DNA from: Lunularia cruciata | Lineage: Eukaryota; Streptophyta; Marchantiopsida; Lunulariales; Lunulariaceae | Assembly (NCBI GenBank): GCA_948567375.1 | Contig: OX419761.1 | Location: forward strand, 19,098,501 to 19,162,500 | Direction of reading: 5' to 3' | DNA length: 64,000 nucleotides | Part shown: positions 21,450-33,111 of the stretch, in pieces | How positions within the stretch are numbered: the stretch's first letter is position 1 | Layout: each line of letters begins with the position of its first letter | Program-made: the position numbers and the translations under genes | Notes under the pieces: generated by a model | What the model saw: only the letters and a program-made list of their open reading frames with translations | Databases searched by the model: none | What the model was told of the DNA's origin: nothing

Positions 21450-22920
21450 TATTCCTTCACCACTAGTTGGTGACGTCCTTGTCGCCAATGAAGCTTCAAA
21501 CTCCTATGTGGCCATCTATGCATTCTAGAGGTGAGAAAGAGAGGTTCCCATATGGTATCGTGAAGGCAATACCCTTGCCAAAGGACCTTGTACTTTGTAT
21601 GTTGTTGGCATCTTTGTTGAATGTGATGACGTGCAAGGATACGATCAACTTTGTAATCCTTATGATCATTGATAGGGATGGGAGGAGGAGGAGGTTGGAC
21701 ACGAGAGGAAAAAGAAGATGGGTTAGAAACAAAGGGTTTCAACTTGGAAATATGAAAGACAAGGTAGATGCATATATGACAAGGTAAGGCAAGTCAATAA
21801 TCAATAAGAGAGATGATTTGGGTTACCTCAAAGGGTCCTATCCAATTAGGGGAAAGTTTACAAACTTGGGTATCAAGTGGGAGGGGTATGTTACTAGAGA
21901 ATAGCATGACTTTATCACCAACTTCAAAGGTAAGATCATGACAATGGTGGTTTGTATATTATTTTTGACAATTCTAAGCAATAAGAGGTGAGATTTGGCT
22001 TGTTGGAGAGATTGGGATATGGTGGTCAGGAAGGTGGAAGTATGAGGGACCTTAGATGGAAGAGGAGTAAGAAGAGAATCTAGAACAAGCAAATATTGGC
22101 CAAAATTGAGAAAGAAGGGAGAAAATCTGGTGCTTGCCTATTTGGAATTATTGTAGGCAAATCCTATAGTTGCAAGACATTCATCCCAATAGGTATGGTG
22201 TACATTAATGAAAACATGTAGCATATCTTCCAAGGTATGATTTGCATGTTCAGTTTGTCCATCAGTTTGAGGATGATAGGCCGTGGACAAAGCAAGCTTG
22301 GTGCCGAGTATTTGGAAGACTGCTTGCCAAAACTCCCCGCTGAATCAAGGACCACGGTCGGAGATGAGTACATATGGCATCCCATGATGCTTGAAGATAT
22401 TGTCAAAGTAGATTTGCACTAAGGTTGGAGCATCCACGGTATCAAAGGTTGGTGCCAAGTGGATTTGCTTACTAAGCTTATCCACAAACACCAAAATTTA
22501 CGTGTGTCCTTGCTTTGTCTTGGGCAAGGATATGATGAGATCCAAGCTCACTTGTTCCCATCAAGTGGATGGAATGGAGAGTGGTTGAAGGAGTCTACTC
22601 AACTTTTGGTTGTTGGCCTCGTTGCATTGGCAGCTCTCATATAATTGGACAAACTCTCAAACATCTTGTGTCATGTTGGGCCACCACCATTGGCATTAGA
22701 GGGTGCCCAAGGTCTTATCCACACCCATGTGCCCAACTATTGGTAAATCATGGGCTTCTTGAAGGCATACAAGTTGGAGATCACCTTTGGCTGGAACATA
22801 GATCCGGTCCTCATGGAATAGAAGGCCTTCCTTGAAGGAGAAGGTGTTGTACTCCTTGTCGCATGTTATAAGATGACCATGTACCATTTGGAAGAAGGGA
22901 TCTTTTGTAGCATTGACCAA
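21450..22920 (-). pseudogene. B4 integrase and chromodomain
   Basis: Integrase zinc part at 22920-22696 (HGHLITCDKEYNTFSF; EAHDLPIVGHMGVDKTL), catalytic core on the minus strand across 22640-22160 with frameshifts, C-terminus at 22092-21838 (LLTPLPSKVPHTSTFLTTIS) and chromodomain at 21742-21437 (DYKVDRILARHHIQQ ... YKVLWQGYCLHDTIWEP). The plus-strand ORFs here are shadows. Confidence 0.88.
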
Positions 22921-23075
22921 AACTTGTTTTGGACCTTGGAGTCAATTGACACCATCATAATTGCTACCATGATAAGAGAAAGAGACTTCAAATCAGGTCA
23001 TCGTGATAGAGCATCAAGGATGACATGGAATTGACCTGGTTTGTACTCAAGTTTGATGTCAAAAAATTGGAGTTG

Positions 23076-23414
23076 TTACTCCCATAGATGATGTCGACTC
23101 TTCATGTGTTCCACATGTAAGGTCTGCAATAATGGTTTATGATCAGTTTGCATGATCACTTGTTTCCCCAAGAGATATTGCTTCCAAACCTTGGTGGCAT
23201 ATACCATTGCAAGTTGTTCTTGGTCTTGAGAAAAGTAATTTCTTTCAGCCGTATTTAGTTGGCAAGACACAAAGGCAATAGGATGTAGTCCACATGGGAA
23301 TTGTTGTTGCAACACGGCTCCAATTGCAAAGTTAGGAGCATCAAAATCAACCACCCAGGGTAGTTGAGGATCATATGGTTGAAGGATGGGTCTTGAAGAC
23401 ACCATATGTTTCAT
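23076..23414 (-). pseudogene. B4 RNase H
   Basis: VVDFDAPNFAIGAVLQQ, FVSCQLNTAERNYF, QEQLAMVYATKVWKQYLL and QTDHKPLLQTL are the standard gypsy RNase H landmarks; the first two show the catalytic Asp context. Open for 112 codons. Confidence 0.9.
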
Positions 23415-23541
23415 CTTCTGGGATGCTTCTTTGTGCTTGGTGGTCTATTGGAAGCTCAAATTCTTCCCCAAGAGGTCAGTCAATGGTGCAACCACATGCA
23501 TAAAAATGAATGAACCATAAACTGGTCAATCCATTAAATGC

Positions 23542-23802
23542 TCATACTTCTATAGCATCCTTTGGAGTAGGCCAATTAGTAATGGCCTTGATTTTCTCCT
23601 CTTCCATCTTGATCTCCTCTGATGAGATCTTGTGACCCAAAAAGGTAACTTCCTTTTGCCAAAAGGTACACTTTGACTTCTTGCAATAAAATTTCCATTT
23701 TTGTAGTCGTCTTAGGACTTCTTGTATGTGATTCACGTGTTCTGCCTCTGTCTTGCTATAGATTAAGATATCATCCAAGAACACCACCATGTACCAATCC
23801 AA
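23542..23802 (-). pseudogene. B4 reverse transcriptase, C-terminal part
   Basis: VVFLDDILIYSKT is the catalytic DD box, followed by the thumb-connection region (CTFWQKEVTFLGHKIS). The palm N-terminus is missing: only about 160 bp separate this from protease, so several hundred bp were deleted. Confidence 0.88.
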
Positions 23803-23963
23803 TAGTCCATCTTACACCCAATGCATCTGATGCATGAAGACTGCTTGGCTACTTTCTCAACAAACTTCCCATCTTAGGACTGACTATTCTTAGGTGTCTT
23901 ACTCAGAGGTGCCAGACAACCTAATTGGAAATTCCTACCTTGGTGTTGTACTTAAATTTGTTG

Positions 23964-24230
23964 TCAATTCCAATCAAATTGAACCTTATGATGTTCAAGC
24001 CAAGGTAGTCCTAGAATGACATCATAGTGTAGAGGTGCCACTACAATCCTCATACACTCCAAATACTCCTTCCCAATCTTAAAAGTAACAAGATGCAAGG
24101 TACAGAATGCAAAACCTTTTCTACCATCCGCCATCATTAATCTACTTCCAATCACTAACTTGATAGGAATATCCAATTCCTTTGCTACTTGCATAAACAT
24201 GCAATTCTTTGAACTTCCAAAATCAACCAA
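23964..24230 (-). pseudogene. B4 aspartic protease
   Basis: MVDFGSSKNCMFMQVAKEL carries the D-x-G-S active-site motif (position x is Phe); YDVILGLPWLEHHKVQFDW is the conserved end of gypsy protease. Open for 88 codons. Confidence 0.85.
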
Positions 24231-24610
24231 AATCCTACAACCCTAATTAGATATCGTATCTTGCAAGTGAAGCAAACTAGCATAGGTTAAGCCTTCAATC
24301 CCATTGGAACTAATCAAGCTCTTAGTAGGCGGCTCAAAATCTCTTATTGGGATTCCTTGTGTCCTTGATCATTTTGTTCCACAAACTCCATCTAGGGTAA
24401 TGTCCACTCAAGAATGTGCAAGGTCGCCCATTCTTGAGTGTACATTCAACTATGCAATATCCAACTTGGTGACAATAAAAACAACCTCCATTTTATCATA
24501 ATATTTCTCTATCCGCTATACCAAGTGGTCTTTGTTGGATAGAATCAATCTCCATTGGTACCAATTCCTCCACCCATACATAATGTACTAGTAAGCTTTG
24601 TGTAGGTCAA
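24231..24610 (-). pseudogene. B4 gag C-terminal part with decayed zinc knuckle
   Basis: Minus strand near 24485-24430 reads CFYCHQVGYCIVEC: a C-x2-C-x4-H-x4-C knuckle whose His has become Tyr. It continues gag from beyond the solo A LTR. Confidence 0.65.
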
Positions 24611-25350
24611 TGTAATACCAAGGGTTAGCCATATGATCTAGATGTGAAATTCGGTTTGGTAACATCTGGAATGATGTTATACATGATGGTCAAAATAGAT
24701 CAGATAGAAGTATCACCAAAAGAGTACTTCTACTATTAGGGCAAAAACCGAAATAGACTTGAGAACCTTAGAACCAATAGCTAGACACATGATTTAAAGG
24801 TGAGAATTGGTTTGGTAACATCTGGAAGGATGTTACACATGATGGACTAAACAGATCAGAAAGAGGTATCACCAAAAGGGGACTTCTACTAATAGAGTAG
24901 GAACCAAAATATGCTTGAAATCTTTGAAGGCAATTTTGGAGGCCTAAACGGATGAATTAGGCCTCAAAAATGTGCAAATTCCCCCCCCCAACAGAGGAAA
25001 GGATGGCCTCCCCTCCCCCCTGCTTTGTCTCGTCGAGAGCTTTCCAACGGTACCTTACTCACGTGATTCTGAGATTCCTATAGGAAGATTCCCTAAAAGA
25101 TTCCCTCCGGTCAAAGCTTGTTTGACCAACAAGATAGGACCTAGACCAGACAGGTCACCCATCCAAGTAAGTAATCCAAGGGTGGAGCTTGCTGACATGT
25201 CACCTATCTGTGTCCCTAATCCTATGGTGGAGCTTCCTTGGAGGAGATCCTCTTTGTCTATATAATAAACAGAAGGTGCTCCGTTGGGGCATCGAATGTT
25301 TGAGAGTGAAATGTGTGTTTTCTCTCTTCTCTTTTCCTCGGAGTATTACA
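24611..25350 (+). repeat. Solo LTR of family A in B4 gag
   Basis: TGTAATACC ... GTATTACA, 740 bp, with exact 5-bp duplication GTCAA on both sides (24606-24610, 25351-25355). No internal element sequence, so it arose by LTR-LTR recombination after insertion. It has the duplicated U3 units and CTATATAATAAAC. Confidence 0.95.
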
Positions 25351-26008
25351 GTCAAGCTCAAGACCAAGTTCTTGCAACCAAGGAATCAAAGCGCTCAGCC
25401 AATTGCATGGCTTCTTCTACATTTTGTGGTTCCTGCATGGTCACCTCCAATTTGGTTTGTGCCTTCAATCCTTGCACAAATCAATCTAGAACTTCACCTT
25501 CTTAAATATCTAGAATTTGCATGATGATGTTTTGAAGTTATGTGATGTAGCTCCTTATAGAGCCAATTTGCTTCAACTCCACCAATTTATCTTGTGTAGC
25601 TCAAGTGACATTTATAGTTTGAAATCAACTGAGTATTGCATCCTTGAATTCTGCCCATGTCAAAATTGGTGTAATAATCTGTCATTCAGCTTATTCCACT
25701 CGAAATTGCCACCAAAGTTTTGCCACACCATCCAATTGGCTAGAAGCTAAGAGAATTTGTTTCCATTCATCTTGAAGGTTGGTGGTTTCAAAGCAATGTT
25801 CATAGTCAAACAAAAAATTCTCCATTGTTCTTGGAAGATTCTTGCCTTCAGACATCTTGGGTTTTGGAAATCAAATATGATCTTCTCCATCTCAAACTAG
25901 TGCTCTCTCTATATGTTCTTGTTGTTATTGCCCTCATTCATCCAACAATTGAGTAAGGTGCTCGATTTATTGTTGCATTGTAATGATAACGTCTAGTATT
26001 GCTGCCAT
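25351..26008 (-). pseudogene. B4 gag N-terminal part
   Basis: Starts at the minus-strand ATG 26008 and aligns with B1 gag 285-940. Broken by stops; the other part lies at 24610 and below. Confidence 0.8.
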
Positions 26009-26196
26009 AGCTACTACTCTATCCCACTACTCTCAATTTATCTAATTGATTAACACATAGATGCAGCACGTCCACCGGTCCCCATAAGTTACAACTGGAA
26101 GTATCAAGGGTTCCTCGGACAAGGTGATCATGAAAATCCCAATGTTTGGTGGAAGTGGATTTGGTGGTCCATAAATTCCATCCATCCCATTCCTGC

Positions 26197-26208
26197 TTTG
26201 ATACCAAT
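26197..26208 (-). promoter_or_regulatory. Primer binding site of B4
   Basis: Minus strand TTGGTATCAAAGC spans this site; Met-tRNA type with G-to-A at one position, directly inside the 5' LTR. Confidence 0.8.
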
Positions 26209-26563
26209 GTAAAGACCGTGATTGAGGAGAGAAATAGGAGAATGGAAGCTCACATTGGGACACTTGAATGAGGGAATGCCTAGCATGAGCTTTGGCTCTT
26301 GTATTTATCGGGATCATACAAGGCTCTTAAGAAGCTTCTCACAAAGTTTCCTTGAGCCACTTTCTTGGAGTGCAGGCCATGTTAATTGGGAAGCTTCTCA
26401 AGAAGCTTTATTCTAAAATTTGCTTACTTGGCGTGCAAGCTAAGCTAGCTAGGAAGCTTCCCAAGAAGCTTCCTAGATACTTTTGGAATATTCTAGGCTA
26501 ATTTGTCTTATTTGCTACTTTGTTAGCCCTACTAACTTTGTCGCTAAACTTCATATTGTTACA
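26209..26563 (-). repeat. 5' LTR of B4
   Basis: Plus strand TGTAAAGACCG ... ATTGTTACA, 355 bp, colinear with 21084-21449 and followed by ATAGT. Confidence 0.92.
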
Positions 26564-28007
26564 ATAGTAAGCTTTCTCTTCCCACATTGGCACCCACTCT
26601 AATTGGTGTACTAAAGAGGAAGAGCAATTACTCATGCACTTTATGTGTCCAATCTTCTCACATATACATGATATTACACCATGTACACCACATATACCTT
26701 GTAATCTTCCTATGTAATCTTCACACATGCCCCAAATATTAGGTTGGGCATACAAGGGTACTTTAGGTCTTTCTCATCTCCCAACCAATTGGACTTGAAG
26801 TCCAAGAACTCCTTGATAAGTTCCTCCAACTTAGTTCCCAATTGTGCAAATGCCTTAAAAGCGGTTCCTCTTGATTTTCACTCCCTGGTCCTTCTTGTCA
26901 TTTGAGGACAACAATTCTTATGAAGAAGTTACACTAGATATGTTTAATGAGGATGACTTTACCCTTTTTTATCCATTCTTTACTTTCTTTGAACCATGCC
27001 CACAAGTTGTTTTCTTAGGCGGATGTAGATAGGCAGATTTGTACAACTTGCTAGACTTTAGTACATTTGCTAATGTATTGTGGTCCCATTCTTTGGCAAA
27101 AATCTAAACGTCTAAGGGAAAGCCACCAAGGAACCAAGCAACTACTTGCACATTTGAGTAGCCTAAAGTGGCACCTCTATTTGGTACTCAACTTAATAGA
27201 CTCTAGAACTTCTTGTGTAGTGCTTCAACTTCTCCTTATGCTTTTGTTTGAAATTGTTAAGTGTTGTAAACACATTGGCTTCATAATCCAATTTTCAAAA
27301 ACAATTTAAGAACTAGACTCAAAGTGTTGGCAATCTACAACATTAATGGGGTCTTGGCTTATATGAGTATACAAATTTGAGCTTTCTTCCTAAGTAGACT
27401 CAAGAATTCCCAAATTTGGTTAGTGTTAGCATCCTCCCAATTTGCAATTGAGATGGCTTTGAACTCCCATAAAAAGACTATCAAGGTTGTCTTTACTTTC
27501 CATGAGTGGTGAGGGAAAACTATGAAGACATATAGCCTTTAGTATGGGGTAACCTAATCGATCATTTGTCAATTTGGAAGAGTTTTCTAGATCAATGCCA
27601 TTAGAGACTTTACTTTCTCCTTCTTTAGATACATATTCCAATTTTTCAATGAGAAACTCCATAGAGGGTTCAAGGAAAGTTGCTTGAAAGAGCTCCTCTT
27701 GTGGATCTTAGTGTACTTGAGGGCCGCTCATACAAGGAAATTGTGCAATAATTAGCTTAGAACTATCACAGAGTACTAGGCAATCAATGCTCTTAAGCCC
27801 CAATTCCCCTTTGTTTTGGGACAAGCGCCATGTGACAAGATCAATCTTCCTCTCAAGAATGTTTGACCCATCTTGAGTTTTTCTTGATGATGCAAAATGT
27901 TCTAAGTTCTCTTCTCTTTGATGTCTCAACAAAAACCTATGTTCACAAGAAATATTATGTGGCACTTGGTTCCTTGGGGTCACTATGATGAAAATGCATG
28001 GGCTCAT
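26564..28007 (-). pseudogene. Element D gag N-terminal and middle part
   Basis: Minus-strand fragments include ORFs 28007-27708 and 27662-27426 (SLHSFPSPLMESKDN; FMGVQSHLNCKLGG) and a gag-like basic helical region near 27270-27230 (ANVFTTLNNFKQKHKEKLKHY). Near 26760-26640 a Cys/His cluster (CICEKIGHIKC) is visible but does not fit the knuckle spacing. It continues at 21083 across B4. Family placement relies on position before protease. Confidence 0.45.
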
Positions 28008-28117
28008 ATTATCTTATTTCTAGCAACTCCAAGGAGTGTATCCTTGGCAGCAGTGCAAAAAGTATGGTGACTCAATATCAATGTACTTGTGGTATAATAG
28101 GTAAGAATGGGTTGTTC

Positions 28118-28809
28118 TGTAACACCCATTTGTGCATGTGTGTGGTATTGTGATATTTAGCTTGGTATTACAAGTACTTAAGAGATATTATTTATATAGA
28201 GATAAAGGATGGTTCTATATTAGTCATGGTTAGCTAAATTTAGTCATAGTTAAGATAGAGTGGACCTTACTTTAGAGGAAGTAGAAAAGATGAGCACCAC
28301 TATTTTGGATTTTAGTGTGTTGACTTGGTATTATTCCTAGGTGTTTGGCTTTGAGGAAAGAGTTGAGAACTCTTGGGCCCGCAAACCTTTTTGTTTTGGA
28401 CTCTTCTTTAGTCCAAGGATAGCCCATGTGAAGGAATCCTTGACTTAGTGGTTGGGTCAAGATAAGACCACATGCTTAGGGGAATATGCCCATGTGAATG
28501 GATATTCCTTTCTACTTTTTGACTTTACTTGACTTTTAGTCTAGTAACTTGAGTTACTATGGTAATTAGTAACTTTGGTATGTAACTATTTCACAAGTAT
28601 ATAAACAAGGGGTGAGGAGGTACTCATCATCCTTTCATTTGCAACTATCTCTCTCTCATTGAGTTCTCTAGTGAGCAATGTTTTGAGTCTTGGAGTGTTA
28701 GCCTTGGAGGAGTATGATGGAGTTGGGGTTCCTTGCCTTCTTAGTCCATGGTGCGCTACCATAATAGCCATCAGAGGTTCATCTTGAGTGAGAGACAGGC
28801 CGGCTCACA
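28118..28809 (+). repeat. Solo LTR of family E in D leader
   Basis: TGTAACACCC ... CGGCTCACA, 692 bp, with TATATAAA at 28598-28605. Flanked by GTTC on both sides (28114-28117, 28810-28813). Nearly identical to 52694-53373 apart from a 12-bp indel (AAGACCACATGC region near 28465) and point changes. No internal region or coding capacity. Confidence 0.9.
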
Positions 28810-28900
28810 GTTCCCTCAAGGATACATGTTGGAATTGACTAAAGATGAGACAAATGAGGTCACTATGATGAACCCCTTTGAATGATGTTGCCCAAAAGAG

Positions 28901-28915
28901 GGTAATGTCACCAAA
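28901..28915 (-). promoter_or_regulatory. Possible degenerate tRNA-Asp-type primer site of D
   Basis: Minus strand TTTGGTGACATTACC matches TTTGGCGCCGTTGCC, the Athila/Tat-type site, at 11 of 15 positions; three of the four differences are C-to-T or G-to-A. Position at the inner edge of the right end repeat is as expected. Weak on its own. Confidence 0.3.
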
Positions 28916-29920
28916 ACTAGGGACACTACAAAACTTTAAGTGATCTATTCTCTTATGTATTGAAGGTCAAATCCAAAGGATTCCTTAAAAAAAGGAGGGA
29001 TTTCATTTGTAACAAAGGTCACTTTGTTTAGAAAACTATAATTTCCATTTTCATCCATCCAAGCCTCAGACTACCATAGTGTGGTTTGTAGGAGCCATGA
29101 TTTGTATGTGAATCTTGCCACATGCTATATGAGATGTATTTGCTACAACATTTCACAAATGGTGTCCAATGGCTTCACAAACCAAACCAAAGTAAGAGAT
29201 TCCAAAAGTTTTATCACCTTGAAGGCTATAATAGTAACACAATGGTCTACCTTTCCTAGAATGCTCAATGTTAAGGGATTTTGAAACAAAAATACTCAAT
29301 CATACAAAGCGGTATTACTTGACAAGACAACAAGCTTGCAAAGGCCTATTCTTGTATCATTCTTGACTTTGTAGAGCTCCTAAAGTGATACACTCTAGTT
29401 CCACATAAATGCAACCCTAAACTACAAGACTTTGGCTTGAACCTCAAGAGTCATCACTCTTACATTTATTGAGCATGCTACCATTCATTTAGAGTGCAAA
29501 CTAATACGCATACATCAACTTGTGAGTCTTGATAATATAAAATTTTTATTTACTACAAAAGAAGGATCCATCAAACATCAAGCCTAAGCCTTTTATACAT
29601 TTCCTACTTGGCCTTAAAAAAATCCAACGGCTACAATGGATAAAAATTTCCTAAATACTTCTAAGCTACTCAATGTTGATCATATCCTATCTTCTAAACC
29701 CTAAATGTTAGGTAGCCAAGGACTATAATCACCTTAGCCTATGGTTGTCTACTTCTAATGGACTAATACTAATTTTCATATTAATCTAAGTATTTATGTT
29801 CAAAGTATGTACATCCACAAACTTCCTAAGTCTATGAAAAAAAAAGCACAAACAATATATGCAAAACAAAACTCCATTAATAGGAAAAAAAAACAAAACT
29901 ATTGTTACTATAAGACTACT

Positions 29921-32495
29921 CTAATTGCTATTCCTAAGCAAGAGGGGCGGGTGGTGCTTGGGGAAAAATCTCAACTCCTTTGCAAATTTGAATGAGGTCT
30001 ATGAGATCCTTCTTGTATCCATCCATAATTTTTGCAAAGCTAGTTTGAGCCTCCTCAATTTGGCATTAATGTAGCCTTAGAATTTGGTAAATAACATCTT
30101 GAGTTGCTTGTTTGTGTAGTTTTTCCTCTCTACCATGTCAATCTAAGTGCACAAATCTCTTCCTTTGTATGTTAGGAGGTGTTGTTGGCCATGCACTCCA
30201 ACTTGCTAAGTCATTGAGTGGTTGTATCCCTGCCAATTGAGTTGTTATGTGCTGAAGAGTTATGAGCAACCCTGCCTATTTGGTTTCCAGATTGGCTCAT
30301 TTGGTGTTGAGTTTATTGGTCATCTCCTTATAAATCCTTTTTATTGTTCCAACAACTTCTCTTATTGCCATTTCAAGTTGGTGGACAGGTTGGAGATGCA
30401 AAGGTCAGTCAATTACTTCAAGTTATTATGTCTATTCTCTGCTACCTTCATATTAGCATGGGCTATTTCTAGCTTATTTTGTAGAGTTGCCAATTTGTGA
30501 TCTTGGTCATGGATCTCCTCTTTGTGTTGAGTTCATTGGTGGAAGACTTGTAGACTATAATGTTCAACCTTCTTTCTTGACCTTTGGATTAGAGTTTCTT
30601 ACTCCTCTTGAATTTTAGCTCCTCCTTCTAGAACTTTTGGCGCCCCTCACTTTCTTTGTCTTTCTTGTTTGTCTTGAATTGGACTAGATGATGCAAGTGG
30701 CATACAAGGGCCAATTCTTTCATCTTTGGATCCAACTTTTGGTACAATGGCAAAGTATCCTCCAATGCTTTTGTTGCCAATGTCATGATTTGCATACTAT
30801 AGCCATCATTGACCAAGGTAGAGAATTGACATCTCTGCTTAGTTGTTTGTATAGGTCCTTCCTTGTTTTGGGCACATTCACTGGTTCTTCATGTTTTAGC
30901 ATGCGATTGTCTTGGCTCAAAAGAAAGTTCTCCTTTTCTTTGTGAGTAAGAGTTGATTCCTTGGTCATACTAGCCACATTGTTGTTAGGTAGGGATTCCC
31001 CATTGGCAATGACATCATTCACCTCTATTTGTTCCTCCCACATAAGGGACATCAAAGGTTACAATGCTGGTGTTTTTGGGCTTTGGCAAGACTTCCCTGC
31101 CTATATTGTTAGTCCTCTTGACCAAATTGGCCATCAAGTGAGTTCATTTCATACATAATTTTGTCTCATAGTGCAAGACTTCTCCATCATTAGGAGCTAA
31201 TTTTTGGATTGGAGCTATAGTTGGGTAGATGTTTTCTATAGCCAACATCTTCTCCTTATCTTTCAAACATCCTTCCTCTATGACAAGTAAGAGAGATGAT
31301 TTGGCTTTGTTGTTTGGTACCTCACCCACTTTTTTTCCTTGAGTCACAATATTCATGAGAAATAATCCTTGCTCCTAGACTTTGCGGTTTGGACTACTAT
31401 GGCTGATTTTTTGTCAACCACCTCTTGTCTCTAAGTGGACTTTCCTCACAAGCTGACTTATTGTCTTGGTCTTACTCTTGCTTTTCCTTGATGAAGATTC
31501 CATCTCTTGGTGTCCTTTTTGTTTCTTGGAGTCTTGCACCTTAGCATTGTCAATAGGAGTCTTCTTATAAATCATAATTGAGGTATAGATTTCTACCACT
31601 CATACAAAATTTCCTAATTGAGCATACTCTTTGTCAACATCATGGTACTTTATAATTTCTTTGGGTTATTTTGGATCTCTATTGAAGTGAGCCAGATGGT
31701 GTAGGCATGACCATAACTTCTTCCCTTTTTGTTATAAAGTTCAAGGAAATGTAGAAATTTACAATGAAAAGAAATATGATGGTGGTAGAACCATTTGTCA
31801 TGTCTTCAAGCAACTCAATGACCTCTTCACAAAACATCTTAGCTCAACTCACCACTTTTGCTTGTGTATGGAAGAAGATGGTCTAATTTTGCTTGACATA
31901 GTTTGTTTATTTTGAACAAAATAACCACATTATTGTTCAGGTGATAGTCCATAGGCAAGGTCCTTCATATCCTCACTTTTCTACCTATTAATGGACTTCT
32001 CTTTGACAAATGAGTTGTCAATTCTTCCTCTCAAGCTTTTGTTGGAATGACCATATAGGATATCTATTTGAATTTCCCCAAATGGCAAGCAATTTGCTAT
32101 CAATACTTGCTGCCATTGGTCGTTTGTCCAAATTGTAAGGCAACCTCACAACAATTTCTCATTTAGGTTCTCAAAATTTGTGCAGATTTCCTACAACATG
32201 GTGATATCAGCAAGGCCCAAATCCCCTAACAAGTAGTTTTTTTTCTTTGTCTTGATATAATTGGTTTGACAATAAAACACTACTCAGAAATCCAATAGAT
32301 TGTTACAATTTCTACTATTTTCCCTTGTTTTAACTCAATTCCCCTCTTGGGAGTATGTTATATCATGATTGAATATTTAAATCCTTGCTCAAAAATATCA
32401 CTCACCACTCTACTTACATAATTCTCCTTGCTTAGCTCTTGCTAAAAATGGCAAGATTCTGCACTTAGAGATGCTAATTCCTCACACAATGTCAT
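29921..32495 (-). pseudogene. ORF-C copy 2 (longer copy)
   Basis: Minus-strand start MTLCEELASL at 32495 and stop at 29921, about 858 codons with many stops and frame changes. Segments: SKENYVSRVVSDIFEQGF near the start; 31599-31414 and 31356-31144 (Lys/Ser/Glu-rich, absent from copy 1); 31055-30783 (SLPNNNVASMTKESTLTHKE); 30816-30628 (LPLYQKLDPKMKEL, HHLVQFKTNKKDKES). No known domain. It could be a capsid-like or accessory protein; its position inside a terminal repeat is the odd feature. Confidence 0.55.
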
Positions 32496-32602
32496 AGTGG
32501 TTGATAGTCATAAAGAGATTAAATGCAACAAGTGAAAAGTGAAAAGTGAAAAGTTAAAATTTAAAACAAGAAAGGGATTTGACTTGTGGAGTGGGGTTGA
32601 TC

Positions 32603-32610
32603 TTTTTATA
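32603..32610 (-). promoter_or_regulatory. TATA box of D right end repeat
   Basis: Minus strand ACTATAAAAAG, 108 bp before the ORF-C copy 2 ATG and about 500 bp from the repeat's outer end. Confidence 0.55.
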
Positions 32611-33111
32611 GTCCCAATGGGGAGTCCATCCTTTGTCCATTGTGGCGGTTGGTGAAGGTTTGCAATGTCATTCATGTGAGCATGAATTGGTAACCAAGAA
32701 TTCTTTGGTGGTGTGTGCATCTTTCCATTGACTTCCAAATAGTGGTGAAAATTGATGGAATTTTGTAGGGTCAAAAATTTGTTGCATCCTTCATAATTCC
32801 AAAAAAATTTGTGAAGTTGTAACTTTCTTGTTGTGGAGTGGTTTTTTTTGTTTGGCGGTCATGTTCATAAGTAATAAGATACAAAAACAAAATGAGTAGG
32901 TTTATGGATAGGTTTATCATCATTCTTGTTCCATGGTCTGGCAAGCCCATTGAATTTTACTGAGGGATATTATTCCCCAATATTGTAGAGGCATGACTCA
33001 ACCAAATGATTATTCCTCACATAAATACAATGATCCTTGACATCTTTATCTTGCTAATTACCCAAATAACAACAAAAATTGGGGACTAAAGGGGAAATGT
33101 GTTGTGATACA

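Larger units (their letters stand above)
21084..26563 (-). mobile_element. Family B element B4 (antisense), with exact target duplication
   Basis: LTRs at 21084-21449 (3') and 26209-26563 (5'), flanked by ATAGT at 21079-21083 and 26564-26568. On the minus strand: primer site, gag, protease, part of RT, RNase H, integrase, chromodomain. A solo family A LTR (24611-25350) lies within gag. Without it B4 is about 4.7 kb, short partly because the N-terminal RT is deleted between 23802 and 23964. Confidence 0.95.
6226..33111 (-). mobile_element. Element D: old giant Ty3/gypsy element with ~4-kb ORF-containing end repeats
   Basis: On the minus strand, right to left: end repeat (about 33111-28918), a weak primer-like site, gag (28007-26564, then 21083-20130), protease (20008-19817), RT (about 19030-18480), integrase (about 17870-16550), a purine-rich stretch just before 16198, then a second copy of the end repeat (16198-14036, 7457-6226). 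Insertions inside it: A1, a solo A' LTR, B4 and a solo E LTR, about 13.3 kb in all, leaving roughly 13.5 kb of D. The two end repeats are well diverged, so D is old. The Athila-like placement rests on RT sequence style and a degenerate tRNA-Asp-like primer site. The outer ends are approximate and no target duplication was found. Confidence 0.6.
28918..33111 (-). repeat. Right end repeat (5' LTR candidate) of D
   Basis: About 4.2 kb, same orientation as the left copy. The minus strand begins TGTATCACAAC at 33111. About 500 bp inward is a TATA box (32610-32603), then ORF-C, then about 1 kb of non-coding sequence. The inner boundary is taken at the weak primer-like site. Confidence 0.55.

Noticed and set aside
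21467-22835. Plus-strand ORFs of 60-106 codons across 21.4-22.9 kb
   Set aside because: They are antisense shadows of the B4 integrase and chromodomain on the minus strand.
26640-26760. Cys-rich ORF 26755-26498 as a clean zinc finger
   Set aside because: The Cys/His spacing does not fit a CCHC knuckle, and the ORF runs into the B4 LTR; kept only as part of D gag.
27975-28872. 14-bp direct match GGTCACTATGATGA at 27975 and 28858 flanking the solo E LTR
   Set aside because: Not adjacent to the LTR ends; the true short flanks are GTTC. It may be an internal D repeat or chance.
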